In this document: positions 25,691 through 37,960 of the stretch, in pieces
How positions within the stretch are numbered: position 1 is the stretch's first letter
Layout: each line of letters begins with the position of its first letter
Origin: Linyphia triangularis
Taxonomy: Eukaryota > Arthropoda > Arachnida > Araneae > Linyphiidae
Assembly (NCBI GenBank): GCA_963978545.1
Contig: OZ021725.1
Span: 89,777,805-89,841,804, forward strand
DNA: 64,000 bases
Reading direction: 5' to 3'
Position numbers and translations under genes: made by a program
Notes under the pieces: generated by a model
The model's input: the letters and a program-made list of their open reading frames with translations, nothing else
Told to the model about the DNA's origin: nothing
Databases searched by the model: none

Positions 25691-27085
25691 AAAATAAGGA
25701 TTATCGTGAAGTATATCGCCAAAAGCTACATTTTGAAGATGTATTTTTTTTTTTTTTTTTTTTTTTAAAGATGCATATAAGAATTATAGTAAAAAATATC
25801 GCCAAACTGGCAATTTTTTTTTTATGAATGAGAAAATATAATAACGGTAAATGATACAAATTGACATCAATACTAAAGTGTAATTGAAAGTTGTACGATG
25901 TTACACACCCCTAGTTTATAAAAAAATTTATTTTGAAAGTACTTAAAACTACATAATTTTTATTAAACTAAAAATTAAATAGAAAATTAATTATTGCATG
26001 GATGTATCAGATCCTAGTAAATTTCATGCCCTGTATACACTTTGGAAGAATTTGTTTGAAATATTTTTTATGATTCAAACTAAAGAAATATCTGGTGAAA
26101 AAAAGTCTTACACTGCCAAAAACCAGTTCTTCACAAATTAAATTTAAAATTTACAGTAGAGATCTTTTATCAATGGGTATCTTCATGAAAATGAATCCAG
26201 TTTAAAAAGTATTTTGAATATCATAAAAATTAAATATCATTTTTAATGCAACCAATTTCGAGGATATTTTAGAAAAAAAAGAAGAAAAAAATAGTTATTT
26301 TCACCCTATTTCTTAATTTTCAATGTATACTTGTGTCTCAAGATAATTCTTCAAATAATAACTTTAAGTTTTGCAAAAGCATTGAATCCCCAAAATTTCT
26401 AATAAGTATATTGATATTTTAAATCTATTTGTTGTTAAAAAGTATAAAATACTAACAATTCCATAAAAGAAAGTAAAACCTTATAATAGAAACTTTAGTG
26501 ATCACAAACACTGCCATTCTATATAAAAAAAAACTTACAACTTGAAGCTTCAAGTATCACACACAAACAAACTCTAGCTTTTATAGATAATTTAACACCT
26601 CATTTTTTCAAGAAAGATTCCCCGTATAGGAAACTTATTGCTAAAGATTCAATGTAAAATAATTGGGTTGGAAAACTGCGTCCTTTTGAAAAAAATGCTC
26701 GATTTCTATAACATAACGAGACACAGTTTATCAAAATTTCTTTATAAAGTAACCCTAACAAGAGAGAAAAAAAAAACACAAATTTTTTGAGTATGTTATA
26801 GCAATTTATTCTGATGCCTTTCTCTTCCTCATCTTTTCTTTCGGAAGACGGAAGAAACTATCTTCCTTTTATCCAACAAATTTCCTAACTAGAAAATACG
26901 ATGGTCCAGTTAGAAGCTGAAATGAAAACATCAAAGGCTGTTCTTACCACTATTTTATCAAAAAATGGCTAACAAAGTTTGCGATTTTTTTATCACGAGA
27001 ACTTGAAGCATTCCTGGCTGAAATAAGTGTGTGACTTATTTATTTTCTTTTCTCTATATTGAGTTTTTCTGGGATTGTTAGTTCC

Positions 27086-27130
<45 letters not shown>

Positions 27131-28660
27131 TATTATTATTATTATTTATTATTGGGGTTTGGTAGAAATAGACTTATTTTTTATTACTGAATATCAAAGT
27201 ACAAAACATGTTATAAATAAGACATTTAGTTCTAGAATTACTTGTTTCTTATTTTTAATAAAAGTAATAATTTTCAGGAAGTAGAATTAAAGTTGATTTG
27301 AAATAGAAATTAATTGCAATATATTTCACATTTACATACTCATTATCATATTATAATCATTATTGTGTCACATTATACGAATGCTTATAGCTTAACTTAA
27401 TTAGCTATCATATATGCAAATTAACATTTAAAATCATATAAATGTGAAAGTTTGTTGGAGATTTGTTGTAATGATTTCCTACCATGGATGATTAAAAGAT
27501 TCTGTAGATATTGATGTAACTGTCGGGCAAGTGGGGGGAAAAAGGAAAAAAAAAAAAAAAAGGAAGAAGAAGGGGAAGAAAAAAAAAAAAAAACCTTAGA
27601 TGAACATGGGCTAAAATTGTAATACATTTCATATTAGTTTGATAGAAAACGGCTCTTTTTGAATTTTGTTACTTTCCAAATCATTATTTGAAAATTCCGA
27701 ATTTTTACTTTCTCGAACGATGGCGTTTGAAAAATTATATTATATTCATTTTCAAATATTCACCATAAGAAATATTCACGTGAGTCTAACTTAAAGATTA
27801 AAATTATTCAATTTTAAGTTTAATTTAGCTGTGTGTAAGCAATTTTAAATTTAAAATAGCTAATAAACTGTGTTTAAATAGATTTCAATTTCTAATTTTG
27901 AAAACCTCAAAACATTTAAACACATGTTTAATTTGTTAAATAAGTTTTAATTGATCGAATAAAGCTAGAATTGAAATGCAAGAAAATCTACCCTACCATA
28001 ATAACTATGACTCAAGAGAACTGAGTGACAAACTTCTTAGAACTCAGTTGATGAATTAAGATATGATGTTAATCTGATCTTTTGGCACTAGAAGTATGGA
28101 TTTCACTGTATTTTGAAACTAAAGATGGTTCAACCAGTTAACCACTGTACATGCCCCAAATGGAAAAATCTTTCGAACCATTAAAAATCAATATTATATT
28201 CTGCTTCATAGTTGATTGCATTATATATCTTTAGGAGTAATAACTCTAAAAATTCTGTACCACCCTAAGTCTTGACTACTGGTAGTAGAATTGAATAGCG
28301 AAGTTGACATTAGTTTTAGCATGAGAGAAGCAGCAGGCTACCTAGAAACGGCTCATACTTAATCATAAGTGCAGGAAGGTACTTTAAGTGCATTGAAACA
28401 TGATTTTCAACTTTGAAGTTGGTTTTAAGAAACTGGTAATGGAATGAGAAGACTAGTGTGAATCTATCGTAAGAGAGGAATCATATTAGGATTTTTATCT
28501 TTACCTTGTCCGAGGATAATTCAATAGGAAGGCGGCTGTCCTAAATATTGGTGCACCTACAGATACCGACAGTCCAATTAAACTGCATCTTTCAGCTACA
28601 TTTTTATGCTTGAATGATTATTTAAGGTTTTTATTTTTACGCATTCTGCTCAATAGGAGA
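25691..28660. other. AT-rich stretch with long homopolymers
   Basis: T runs lie at 25744-25766 (23) and 27090-27128 (39, continuing into short ATT repeats), and an A run at 27546-27561. The part from about 28100 to 28620 is less AT-rich and may hold an old repeat, but I recognise neither termini nor family. No gene is supported. Confidence 0.5.
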
Positions 28661-28661
28661 C

Positions 28662-29157
28662 TGAGTATTCAACAAAGGGCCGCGTAGTCCAGTCGGGAGA
28701 GTATCATTCTCGCAACTAGAAGGTTGCTAGCCCTGAGGTTCCGAGTAATGGCCTGGGACCAACTAAAGACCGCCGTGTTCGCTAATGGTGACTGGAGCAG
28801 GTTAAATCAGTCATGGTCGCAAAGTCCTCCAAGTTCCCATACAAATCAATACCTCTGGGGGTGGCAAAGACAAGTCTTCTGGTGGAATCTTCTGCTTGAT
28901 ATTGCCTCTAAATTAAGAAGTTCCCCATACAGTCGGTAGTGCTGCCATCTACCGGATAGCTACCGAAAGAGATAGAAATGAACTCTTCGGCGGCTATAGG
29001 TAGACTTGTGCACTCCCTCTTGCGAGTGTGCGCTTACATTCTGTGCAGTACTGCCCACTACCGATCTGTACGGGATATGGGGTTGGTACAAAATGCTTAA
29101 GCAGAGGTGCCTTAGTCCCCATAGTCCTTGATAAGAAGGAGAAGAATGAGTATTCAA
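28662..29157 (+). mobile_element. Long tRNA-related SINE-like retroposon with 11-bp target duplication
   Basis: The 474-bp body (28673-29146) is flanked on both sides by an exact TGAGTATTCAA (28662-28672 and 29147-29157). Its first 80 bases are tRNA-like: an A-box-like TAGTCCAGTCGG at 28685-28696 and a B-box-like GGTTCCGAG at 28737, with somewhat wide spacing. The remainder is complex, G+C-richer sequence unlike the flanks, including the word CTGCCATCTACCGG near 28950, and the 3' end is purine-rich. The exact duplication and clean composition suggest a fairly recent insertion. The 71- and 65-codon frames inside are incidental. The tRNA link is weaker than for the 34.2 kb SINE. Confidence 0.75.
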
Positions 29158-30300
29158 TAATAGGCTGGTTGGATAAGATATAAATGAAGAAAATTGTTTA
29201 TATGTTTTACGTTTTCAAAGCGTATTGCGCGTTGTGTTAATTGTTCTTTAACGGTATAGTTCTTTTTTATAAATAAATCCACCAACTATTAGCAGAATTG
29301 AGTGAATTCCATGATATTGGAAAATCATGTTCCAAAATCCTCAAATTAATACACTTCCAGTATTACAACAGTTCAATTCAGGGTGATAAATAATGTATAT
29401 AATCAATAAAATGTCGAATAAAATTTGAGGTGTAAATGTACAATCTATAGTAAAATTATTATACTCTATGCTGAGAGTGACTGTAGTTGTTTTACTTCCG
29501 TTTGATGCGAGCAGACTTCATATGAATTTAGCAAAAATAATTTTCGGTACTCTATTGGATACAACACATGCCCCTCTTTTCAGTAATCAAATTTTAAGCA
29601 CGTATGTATCTTTACTAGATTGTAGTTAGATGAAGACCACAAAAGTTAGTTAAAAAAAAAGGTTTATATGACGAATATGGTTTTATACAATTTTAGAAAT
29701 CGCAACCATAATGGCAAGAATTATTTTGCTCTCCATCAAAAGCATCCGGTTCAGAACAAAAGCAAGCTTTTTTTTTTCTATAGGATTTGTCTTTAACCTC
29801 AGAAGCAATTTTATCACAGGATAAATAGAGTTCCTCGGGATTGTTAAAAAGGTATCTGAATGCATATGGAAAAGTGGACGAGGGCTTTTCTAACACTAAA
29901 ACTCTTTTTATTTTTTATAGCGTCCCCAAGCAACTAGGGAAGAAAAAGTATTCAACTTTATGTTTCAAATTAATAAGTTTTTCCACAATGAACATAAACT
30001 TTTTTACGTATACAATGCAATGATCAACTAAAACAAAAAGACGGGTATCTAATAGAGGTTGGTTCAAATGAAATCAGTTAAGTTTTGTGATAAAGTATAT
30101 ATTCAAATATTTTATAACACCCATAAATTTTATAGTAGATTTAAGCTGATTTAAATTGAATGACTAAATCATGCTGACTCATGCTGTATTAGAAAAGTAT
30201 TGACTTTAACTCATACAATCAATCGTGAAAAAAGTTTTGGTCCACTAGAATCCCATTTTTGTGTACGCACATAAAACCATTTTCTGACTTAATACCAATT
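29158..30300. other. AT-rich non-coding stretch
   Basis: No gene or repeat supported. Several overlapping 60-67 codon frames near 29680-30020 are not protein-like. Confidence 0.55.
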
Positions 30301-30800
30301 CTGAAACTCTCGTCCAATCTCACACGATTTACATCGTGTTTCAAATATTTTTGAAATTAGTATTTCTTAAGCAGCAATTCACTTGCATCAATAAGCTTCC
30401 ACGGCCCCAAACTCGAAACCACCAATCATCTCTAAAAGTTCTGCAATTCTCTCCCAATCCCATACGCAATCAATTCCTCTCAGAGAAGGGGGCAAGCAAT
30501 AAAATTCCGATGAAATATTTCCACCTTTTAACTCGCTCGCTCGAACATTGGACGAGGGGGCATAAATCACAATTCGTCAGAAGCCCGTGTTCCATCTAAA
30601 GAGCATCTGTTTAGAAGGAGAGAAAAGCATTTTCAGCAACTCGCGATGGTGGATGGTTCCAATTTGAGCCATTAATTACAAGTGACACGCTCTCTTGAAG
30701 CTCTAAAGCGCCAACTTATCGTGGAATTGGATGGATGGCCGAATCTCGGCCATTTGTTTGTGAGATTTATTCTGATACATGGCAAGATTTTTTTTATCGC
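30300..30800. promoter_or_regulatory. Balanced-composition island
   Basis: Contains a small hairpin ACACGAT-TTAC-ATCGTGT (30322-30339), a TTAATTAC word beside CAAGTG near 30672, and long stretches without homopolymers up to a 13-base G run at 30821-30833. Frames of 87 codons (plus) and 60 codons (minus) overlap each other and lack domains. TAATTA-type words fit homeodomain binding, but such words are frequent in AT-rich DNA. Confidence 0.3.
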
Positions 30801-30833
30801 CACTCGTATGTTATGAAATTGGGGGGGGGGGGG

Positions 30834-33640
30834 ATACTCAAATAAGGTGATGTATAGTTGTGTTTATTGGCTGCCGAAAAAGCTATATATGCAAATGCTT
30901 CTCAGATTTTTTTTGGGTTGTGGGACTCGTGGATATAAATGTATTATTGTGTCCAGTGGAAATATCTTCAAAGCGTTGATTTTCCTGTTTGCTACGTTAA
31001 AGTAAATGAATGAAGTTAATCGTGTAAGTAATGGAGTCGTAAAAATGCATGACATATTTTAAATTTTAATAAAAAAAATAATCTCAAGAAGAAATAAAAA
31101 AATGCAAATCAAATAAATTGCTCCATATTTTACACATTTAGGGCACAGCCTCTTTAAAGCAACAAACAACGCTCCAAAAACTCACATTAATCGTATATTT
31201 GGTTGATATTAGATTCAAATGCTAATTTTTTAAACTGTAACTCTAACTTTTCTTACTCATTTTCTTGAGTTGTTAACACGTTGTTTGTTGTTTTTTAATG
31301 CATTCGATTTATGTGCTATACTTAGTTGTTATTTTTTTATTAGCATAAAAAATCTTTACTTAGCGAAAAGCATATTTTAGTGCATATAGCACTCTCACAC
31401 ACTGATTACTTGACTTGTTATTGAAATATAAAATGTGTCGTGGATTCAGGGGACACCAGGTATACGTGTACCATTGCCATATTATTCTTCAATTTTTGTT
31501 CATGTTTTTTATAATCAAAATCAAAACGATTGCAAATCTTTAATTTTATTTCTCTCTTTTAATTCAGAGTTAATATCTTTATCGAATTAAAAATTAATTT
31601 ATTTAAAAAGTTTTATTTTAAAAAAAATTAAAAAAAAAAGTAATTTAAAAAAATAATTTTAACCATCAGGCACTGCTTAAAGTAAAAATAAAGTTTGTGT
31701 CTTAACTGTATATAATTCATTTTTATTTACCTTCCAACGAGTGAAAAATGTTGACCGTTGTTTCCGGGAGCAATGTGCTAATTGAATCAACATTCAACAA
31801 ACATTATAAATACATAAGTTCATTTATACAACTTCCAAATGATGAAGATGATTATTAAATGTGCCAAAAGGAGAAAAATATAAAAGTTTCATCAAAAACT
31901 CCATGTATTTGACTTAAAACTTGTCGGCGGACTGATGCGTTTAATGCTTCCGTTGAAAAGTTATATATTAAGCAATACAGGTTCGAATAGAAGTTGACTA
32001 AAATATATTTTCTTATACAGCACTGCATATAAATTAACGAAGTAATTTTGTAAAAAAGTATATGCAAAGCCAAATGTATTTATTTTTGTTATCAGTAAAT
32101 AAAATATAGATAAGTGTAAAATAGAAAAAATGAAAAAAGAGTGATTTTTATTTCACCAAAAATCAATTACGTTTAAATCGATTCCGAAAATATTATAGGC
32201 AATACATTATTTAATACACTGGGAATCGTAATTCCAAAACGTATCCAGATAAAAAAATAAAAAAAAAATAAAAAAAGACGACAGTAGTTGGTGGTTAGAT
32301 TGATCTCTACAATGTTGTTTCTATAACTTTCCGAAAATAGAAACACAATCCAAGCTTCAACGCTGTCTTTAACACGGTCTGTTGTGGCTGAAAAAGAAAA
32401 GAACACTAGAGTAAATCGTCGAAAAGAAGACGAAGAGAGCCGAAACAAAAATAAATCCCAAGAAAACCGCTGGTAAACCACGTGTTTCGACGACTAGGTT
32501 TCTGGCTGCAACCAGTAAAAGAAAAGGAGGAAAATATCAGCAACATGGCGTGAGAAAAATATACAGAGTTTTCTTAGTTCTTCTGTTGGCTATGACGTTT
32601 TGCTTTGTAACGTTGTCTTCGTTTATGAATGTGATCTAGTTATATTAATCTTCTGAAATTGGAAAAACAATGTATTGGAAAAGTTATATTGAAGAGAGGA
32701 AATTATATAATTAGAGCAAAATCATTTTTTTTAGTAACCATTTAATTAAAAATATTTTACCTAATTTATTGACATTCAATGGATTTTTAAACAATAAGCT
32801 AATATTAAAACTAATTTCATAAGTTAAAAAGAGAAAAATAAGCATGAAATCATGTTCCCTCCCTAAAATGCTAATTTATTCTTAAATAAAGAAAAAGTTA
32901 AAGCAAATTATCTTCGGCATCACTAACTCTAGGTCACAATTATTTTTATTAAAAGAATATTCATTATAGAATTAATTTTTAATTGCAATATTGTTTCTTA
33001 AAACTAGTTGCCATTTTTTTAATTACATTCAATCCCTTGAAAGAATTTAATATAATTATATGTATATATTTAATTATAAAAAAAATTACAGTAGACAAAT
33101 ATATATATTTATAGGAAAATTTAAATAAGAGATTTTAGATAAAAGTTTGTTAAAAACAGTAAATACAAATAAAGTACTTGTTTAAGTCATTAATAATTAA
33201 TGCTTATTAATTATTATTAAAAAGTATATTTTTAGGTATATACAAGTAAATTTGAGCCATACTATTAAGCCACAAACTTAAAAAAGTAATGAGCACATTT
33301 AAATGAAAATGCAAATAAAAAAAAGTTTCTCAGTAAATATGCTGAAATAAAATGTCTCATGACGTCATGAAACCAACAATCAACAAATTAATTCACCAAA
33401 GCCAATTGCTATTAATACATCTTAGCCACACTGACTGAAAAAAAAAAAAAAAACATACATATAATTTAAAATAAAATTTAAAGTAAAACTACTAAAGATT
33501 TTATGTAAAACTACATCCATTTTTCTTATTATTTGGCACTCATTAAATATCACATAAAAACTACCTTATCTTCAAGTCACAACCTAACAGTTTAACATAG
33601 TTGTTTCTTTGTACTAAAATCCTTTTTACATTTTGAATAA
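30834..33640. other. AT-rich non-coding stretch
   Basis: No gene supported. A 12-bp inverted repeat (CAACAAACAACG / CGTTGTTTGTTG) with arms near 31163 and 31278 is noted separately. A slightly G+C-richer patch at 32280-32640 holds frames of 102 codons or fewer without any domain. Confidence 0.5.
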
Positions 33641-33930
33641 TTTGTAGACGCTCCTGAAAGCTGTGGGTACACAAAGAGCAATTTTCTCCCATTTCTATCA
33701 ACGGCCAAGCCTGTTAATGGTCACCCTCTATTAGGCAATTAAGGCCGGCCTCAGCTAAAGAGGTCGGTGTCTTGGCTTCGGCGCCATCGATGTATAATTA
33801 CTGCATTCCGAGTAAATTGTGCTTGGATTAAATGGATAAAATAACAACTGGCCGCCTACACCCTGTGTATAATTAAACGAAGAGTAGAGGTCAAAGGAGG
33901 CGGAAGTTGAATGTGGGGAGCGGATACTAA
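33640..33930. promoter_or_regulatory. Balanced-composition island with homeodomain words and DR1-like site
   Basis: One of the sharpest compositional contrasts in the window. It contains GGCCGGCC within an AATTAAGG context near 33740, two TATAATTA words (about 33793 and 33868), and AGGTCAAAGGAGG (33888-33900). The last fits a nuclear-receptor DR1 arrangement, with an exact AGGTCA half-site, one spacer base and a variant second half. It has no open frame of note. This has the appearance of an enhancer, but conservation in a relative is needed to call it one. Confidence 0.4.
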
Positions 33931-33986
33931 ATTCTTAAAGTAGTGATTCATGATCACGTGTCATGAAATTGTTATACAATAAAAAA

Positions 33987-34915
33987 TAGTCACTTACAAT
34001 AGTCACTTATGTTACCAATATATATCGGAAATTGAGTGAAAGTAATCATTTTTGTTTTCATGTATTAGAATACTCCTTCTTGAACTTGGTAGCTTTAAAA
34101 TATTACTTTTCTCTTAATGATAGATATTCAAAATATTTTTTAAACTACGTTAATTTGGGTAAAGGTACACAGAGTTAAAATATGAGCAACACAAAATTTA
34201 AATTGAGTGCTATTATATTAACCCAAATAACCAAATATAGTCCCTGCCGACGAAACGGTACAGTGGTTAGCATGCTAGCTTCTAGACCGCGAGGTTGCGG
34301 GTTCGAGTCCCATGGTAGGCTTGGGTGTTTGGCATCAACGTAAATGTATGTTGGCTTATCTAATGACGAATGCTTCGGTGCATTATAGCCCTTGTGTTGC
34401 TGACGGCGCCAAATAATCTGAAAACAACCAACCAACCAACCAAATACGGTCCCAGTATAATTCGGAATTAAGAAATAATGTGAAAATCAAAAAAATTGTA
34501 TTTTTAGTCTAGAAAATTCTCGAACTTGGTAGCTTTAAAATAGTACTATGTTCTTAATGACTTTTAAAGTACTTCTTAAGCAACGTTAATTTGTGCACAT
34601 TTATGTAAAGGTACCCAGAGTTAATAAAAATCAGCACAGTAAATTATAAACTTGATTTCCATCATATTAATCAAAGAGTCCCTTACAACAGTCACATAAA
34701 GTACCGGTATAATTTGAAAATTGAAAGATTTGATCAAAATAAACATTTTTGTTTTCCTGCTCTTAAATATTCTCGAGAAAGGTAACTTTAAATTATGACT
34801 ATGTTCTTAATAATATTCAAAATATTTTTTCAACTACTTAAATTTGTGTATTTGCGTAAAAGTCCTCACTGTTAAAAGATCACAACCGAAAATGTAAACT
34901 TGACTTGTGAAGAAC
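33987..34915 (+). repeat. ~240-bp tandem repeat, three units, interrupted by a SINE
   Basis: Units at about 33987-34240, 34440-34680 and 34690-34915 share an ordered series: AGTCAC or GGTCCC, a TACCGGTATAAT-like word, ATTTTTGTTTTC-like sequence, CTTGGTAGCTTTAAAAT, TTCTTAATGA, CAAAATATTTTT-like sequence, ACGTTAATTTG and GTAAAGGTACACAGAGTTAA (or variants). Divergence between units is substantial, so the array is old. A SINE sits at the boundary of units 1 and 2, splitting the array. Confidence 0.85.
34231..34453 (+). mobile_element. tRNA-derived SINE with (AACC)n tail and target duplication
   Basis: The body 34245-34439 opens with a tRNA-related head: A box CGGTACAGTGG (34256-34266) and an exact B box GGTTCGAGTCC (34300-34310), 44 bases apart as in real tRNAs. 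The anticodon loop region reads CTTCTAG, so the source may have been a tRNA-Arg(UCU)-like molecule, but this is a guess. A tRNA-unrelated body follows, ending GCGCCAAATAATCTGAAAAC and (AACC)n. Flanks are CCAAATATAGTCCC (34231-34244) and CCAAATACGGTCCC (34440-34453), a 14-bp duplication with two changes. It is transcribed by RNA polymerase III in active families and moved by a LINE partner. Confidence 0.92.
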
Positions 34916-37060
34916 AAGTTTTTATCAGTGTAATATTTTTTTCATCAGAGGTAATTTCAGTTAATTTAATTTTTTTTATACAATTTAAAAATAATAAGGA
35001 ATGCCTGATAATCTTCTAGAATCAAATATATCTGCGAGATAATTTATTAATTCAATTTTAAATCCTAATTAATTTATGAAAGGTGTGAGTTTGTTAAATC
35101 AAAGCATAATTCTACGAACACAAAGCCATCTTAGTTACATGTATAATTCTAGAATACTTTAAGTAGAAAACCAAGGTGTATGAGATGCAATTAAAATAAA
35201 TTTTAAATAAAGTATAAATTGAGCTATGATTGGTGTCATTCAACCCTAATTAGGCTATTAAGTGTCAAGTAATTATATATAATTAAATGGGGAAAATTTT
35301 ATACAGATATGTTTCTTTCTAACACATTTTAAATATGAGAAAAACTGTGAGTAGGTTGAACAATTTTAAAATCATTATTCCATTGTATGCTAGTACATTA
35401 AAAATGTAATATTTAAAAGTAATTAAAATATAATGAATTGTATCATTTTCCAATAGGTGTATGTGTAAAAATTAAGGACAGTTTTCTAGTTGATAATTTT
35501 AATTTTTGGTTTTTGAGAATGTATAATTTATAAATATTGATTGAGTAACCTCGTATGTTATATCAGTAATGTTAAAAAGGGGTGTTCCATTCCGAAAAAT
35601 TAGGTAATGATTTGTTTACAAAGTTAGTTCAATATAAACTGGACACTGCATAAGTAAGTTACTTAATTATTTGCGTGGTATGGAACGGCTGACTGTAGTA
35701 TATTTGAGGCATGGTAACTTCAAAACCAACTCCACCTACTTCTTTTCCCATTTTATTTTATTTTTTTCTGATTATTTGTCTTTTCCATTAATTGTAAATT
35801 AATCTTTAAACAATAAAGTAATTTGGTTCTTTAAATACATAAAAATTATTTAAAAAAAAAAAAAAAAAAAAAAAAAACTGTTCAGCATGGCAATAATGTT
35901 TTTTTTTTTTTTTTTTCCTTTCTTTTTGCTCTCCTGAATTTTTTTTTTTAAATGGATAGCTCTGGTTTTGAAGCTCCATGCCTCATTTAAAGGTACATTA
36001 AGTACACACCTCATTTAAGAAGGTGATTTTTTTTATAGTTTAAGAAGTTAACTAAGCATTCAGGTTTATAAAAATGCATGCATTTTTTTTTTAATTAAAA
36101 AAATGTCATTATGTGTGATAGTGCGAATTTAAATTTGTATGATAATGCAAATAATTGTAGAAATTTAAAGTAAAACAAAATTGAATGATGAAATTGATGC
36201 AGTTCAATGATTTAAAACAAAAAAATTAATTAAAAATTTGAATTTACCAAATATTATTGCATCTCCTTATCCGTAATGTAAAGATAAATTGTTTAATTAG
36301 ATCTTAGATCATAAATAAATTATGTTGTGCTTGCCTAAAGGGCTATTGCTATTTCATCTCAGGTAGTTCCTAGTGGGGAATAAGAATAATGAAAGAGAAT
36401 AAGGCGCTGAGCGCTTGCCAGAGCAAATAACAAGTATGGAGAGGGGGGAACAGGCTAAGCAGATGTTTGTACTAAAGTAATTGTTTAATTATATTACCAT
36501 TTTTGTTGATATCATGTAAATATTTAAAAAAATTACAGGTGATTTTTTTTTACTAAAAATAAACTTAATGGGGTAAACATTAAACTTTTTTTAATTATAC
36601 GCTGATAAAATATAAATCATGAAAATTTAATATTTATGAGAGATCAAAAAGTGTTATGTGACTCATATTTCATTCCCTTTATCAAAGTAAATTGCACATG
36701 TACAAACTATTAGTAACAAATAATTTAGAAAGGTAAATCATTGGGGTCTTATTGTAAATTGCCATCATTTTTATTAAAATTAATATCTCTTTACATAAAG
36801 AGTTTGAGCCCAAGAAATAACAATTCGAGTCCTATGTCTCAAAGAAGTGTGTACTTTACTTTAAAACATTCACATTTGGTACAATAAAATTTATAAATAA
36901 AATAGATATTTTTTATTATTGGAATTAGTAAAAGACTACCATGGTACTAATTATCATTTGCAACTTGAGTTGTGAGACTTCATAAAAATAAATATTGTTT
37001 ATTGTATTTAATAATAATACTTTTTATAAATATACTTTAAAACTGAATGAGAATTTCATC
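34916..37060. other. AT-rich stretch with homopolymers
   Basis: A 26-base A run (35852-35877) and an 18-base T run (35899-35916) lie 21 bases apart, facing each other, and could form a strong hairpin in single strands. No gene is supported. Confidence 0.55.
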
Positions 37061-37086
37061 TCTTATTCATTCAATTTTCTCCGCAG

Positions 37087-37205
37087 ATACCATATCTTGT
37101 TTCTTTTCAACATCACTAACGGCACGTGGCGGTAGAATGTGGGTCTACATTGAAACAGATATTGGAATCGAGCCTCTGTTACGCTCTCCAGTCTTTGTTT
37201 CTAAA
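37087..37205 (+). CDS. Possible internal coding exon, product unknown
   Basis: A pyrimidine-rich tract ending CTCCGCAG (to 37086) forms a good splice acceptor, and GTAAGT at 37206-37211 is a consensus donor. Between them lie 119 bp. In the frame that leaves two bases at the acceptor, all 39 codons are open, with mixed residue use; the middle reads GGRMWVYIETDIGIEPLLRS. The other two frames have stops. The exon would go from phase 2 to phase 0. I recognise no domain. Against it, the surrounding island continues past the donor to about 37400 with the same composition, no second exon is identified, and 39 open codons can occur by chance. It contains CACGTG, so it could instead be a regulatory element. 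Confidence 0.3.
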
Positions 37206-37420
37206 GTAAGTAGGTAATCGTGAGAAATAATCTCGCGTAATTTGTCACTCTGCTGATGGATGATTTACGGGTTTCACCCATTTGAGACACAAATGCGAGA
37301 CGGTTCCAACTAAAAGTACTTGCTTCAAATACAGTTATTGATCTAACGATAGAGTAGTATAAGCGTACCAAGAAATCCTCAATACAATAAAACAACTTTT
37401 CTTTTCAAACACTTATTTTC
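37206..37420. promoter_or_regulatory. Downstream half of the 37.1 kb island
   Basis: Complex sequence continues past the possible donor, with words such as GATGATTTACGGGTTTCACC. If the upstream exon is real, this is the start of an intron that is unusually G+C-rich for the window. If not, the whole of 37060-37420 is one non-coding element. No open frame has signals here. Confidence 0.25.
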
Positions 37421-37960
37421 TCAGAGACGTTTTCAAGTTTAAGTACTCCATTAAACGACATTCTGAATTTTGTGTAGTATATAGAGAATACTAGTAGTTA
37501 GTGATGTCATCATTGACGTAATATTTATCGTCAACTTGAGTCACTTTTAAAAGTTGCAAGTGTTTGACGCCACAGACCTGAAATCGTCTGAACCTTTCCT
37601 CATTGAAAATTAAAGAGTGGTGGGTTACTAAATAAAAAATACTACTCATTACTTGGCAAGTCAAGACATACTTGGCAATCATATTTAGTTAATTCATTCA
37701 AGCCTATTTTTTTAACAGTTTCGGGCATTTTTGTCCGAAAGACCAGTATATTCATAATCTATTTACATTTCTTTACCGTTTTTAAAAAATCAGAATGATG
37801 TTCGATGGGGTCATAAACTTGAAGTCGCCTCTCAATCTGTAAAATATAATAATTCTCAAACCAAACATCCAATATACTTTTACAGAAAAAAAGTTAATGA
37901 AACTATAACTCCCACAATATATAATAACCCAGCGAACCCTCTACCCAAAGAATTTTCTCA
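37421..37960. other. AT-rich non-coding stretch
   Basis: Nothing recognised. A 63-codon minus-strand frame at 37491-37682 is not protein-like. Confidence 0.5.

Noticed and set aside
32173..32481. 102-codon minus-strand frame
   Set aside because: Phe/Ser-rich translation with no domain; the plus strand is A-rich here.
34245..34320. Functional tRNA gene
   Set aside because: The tRNA-like head is followed by a SINE body with tail and target duplication, and acceptor-stem pairing is not intact.
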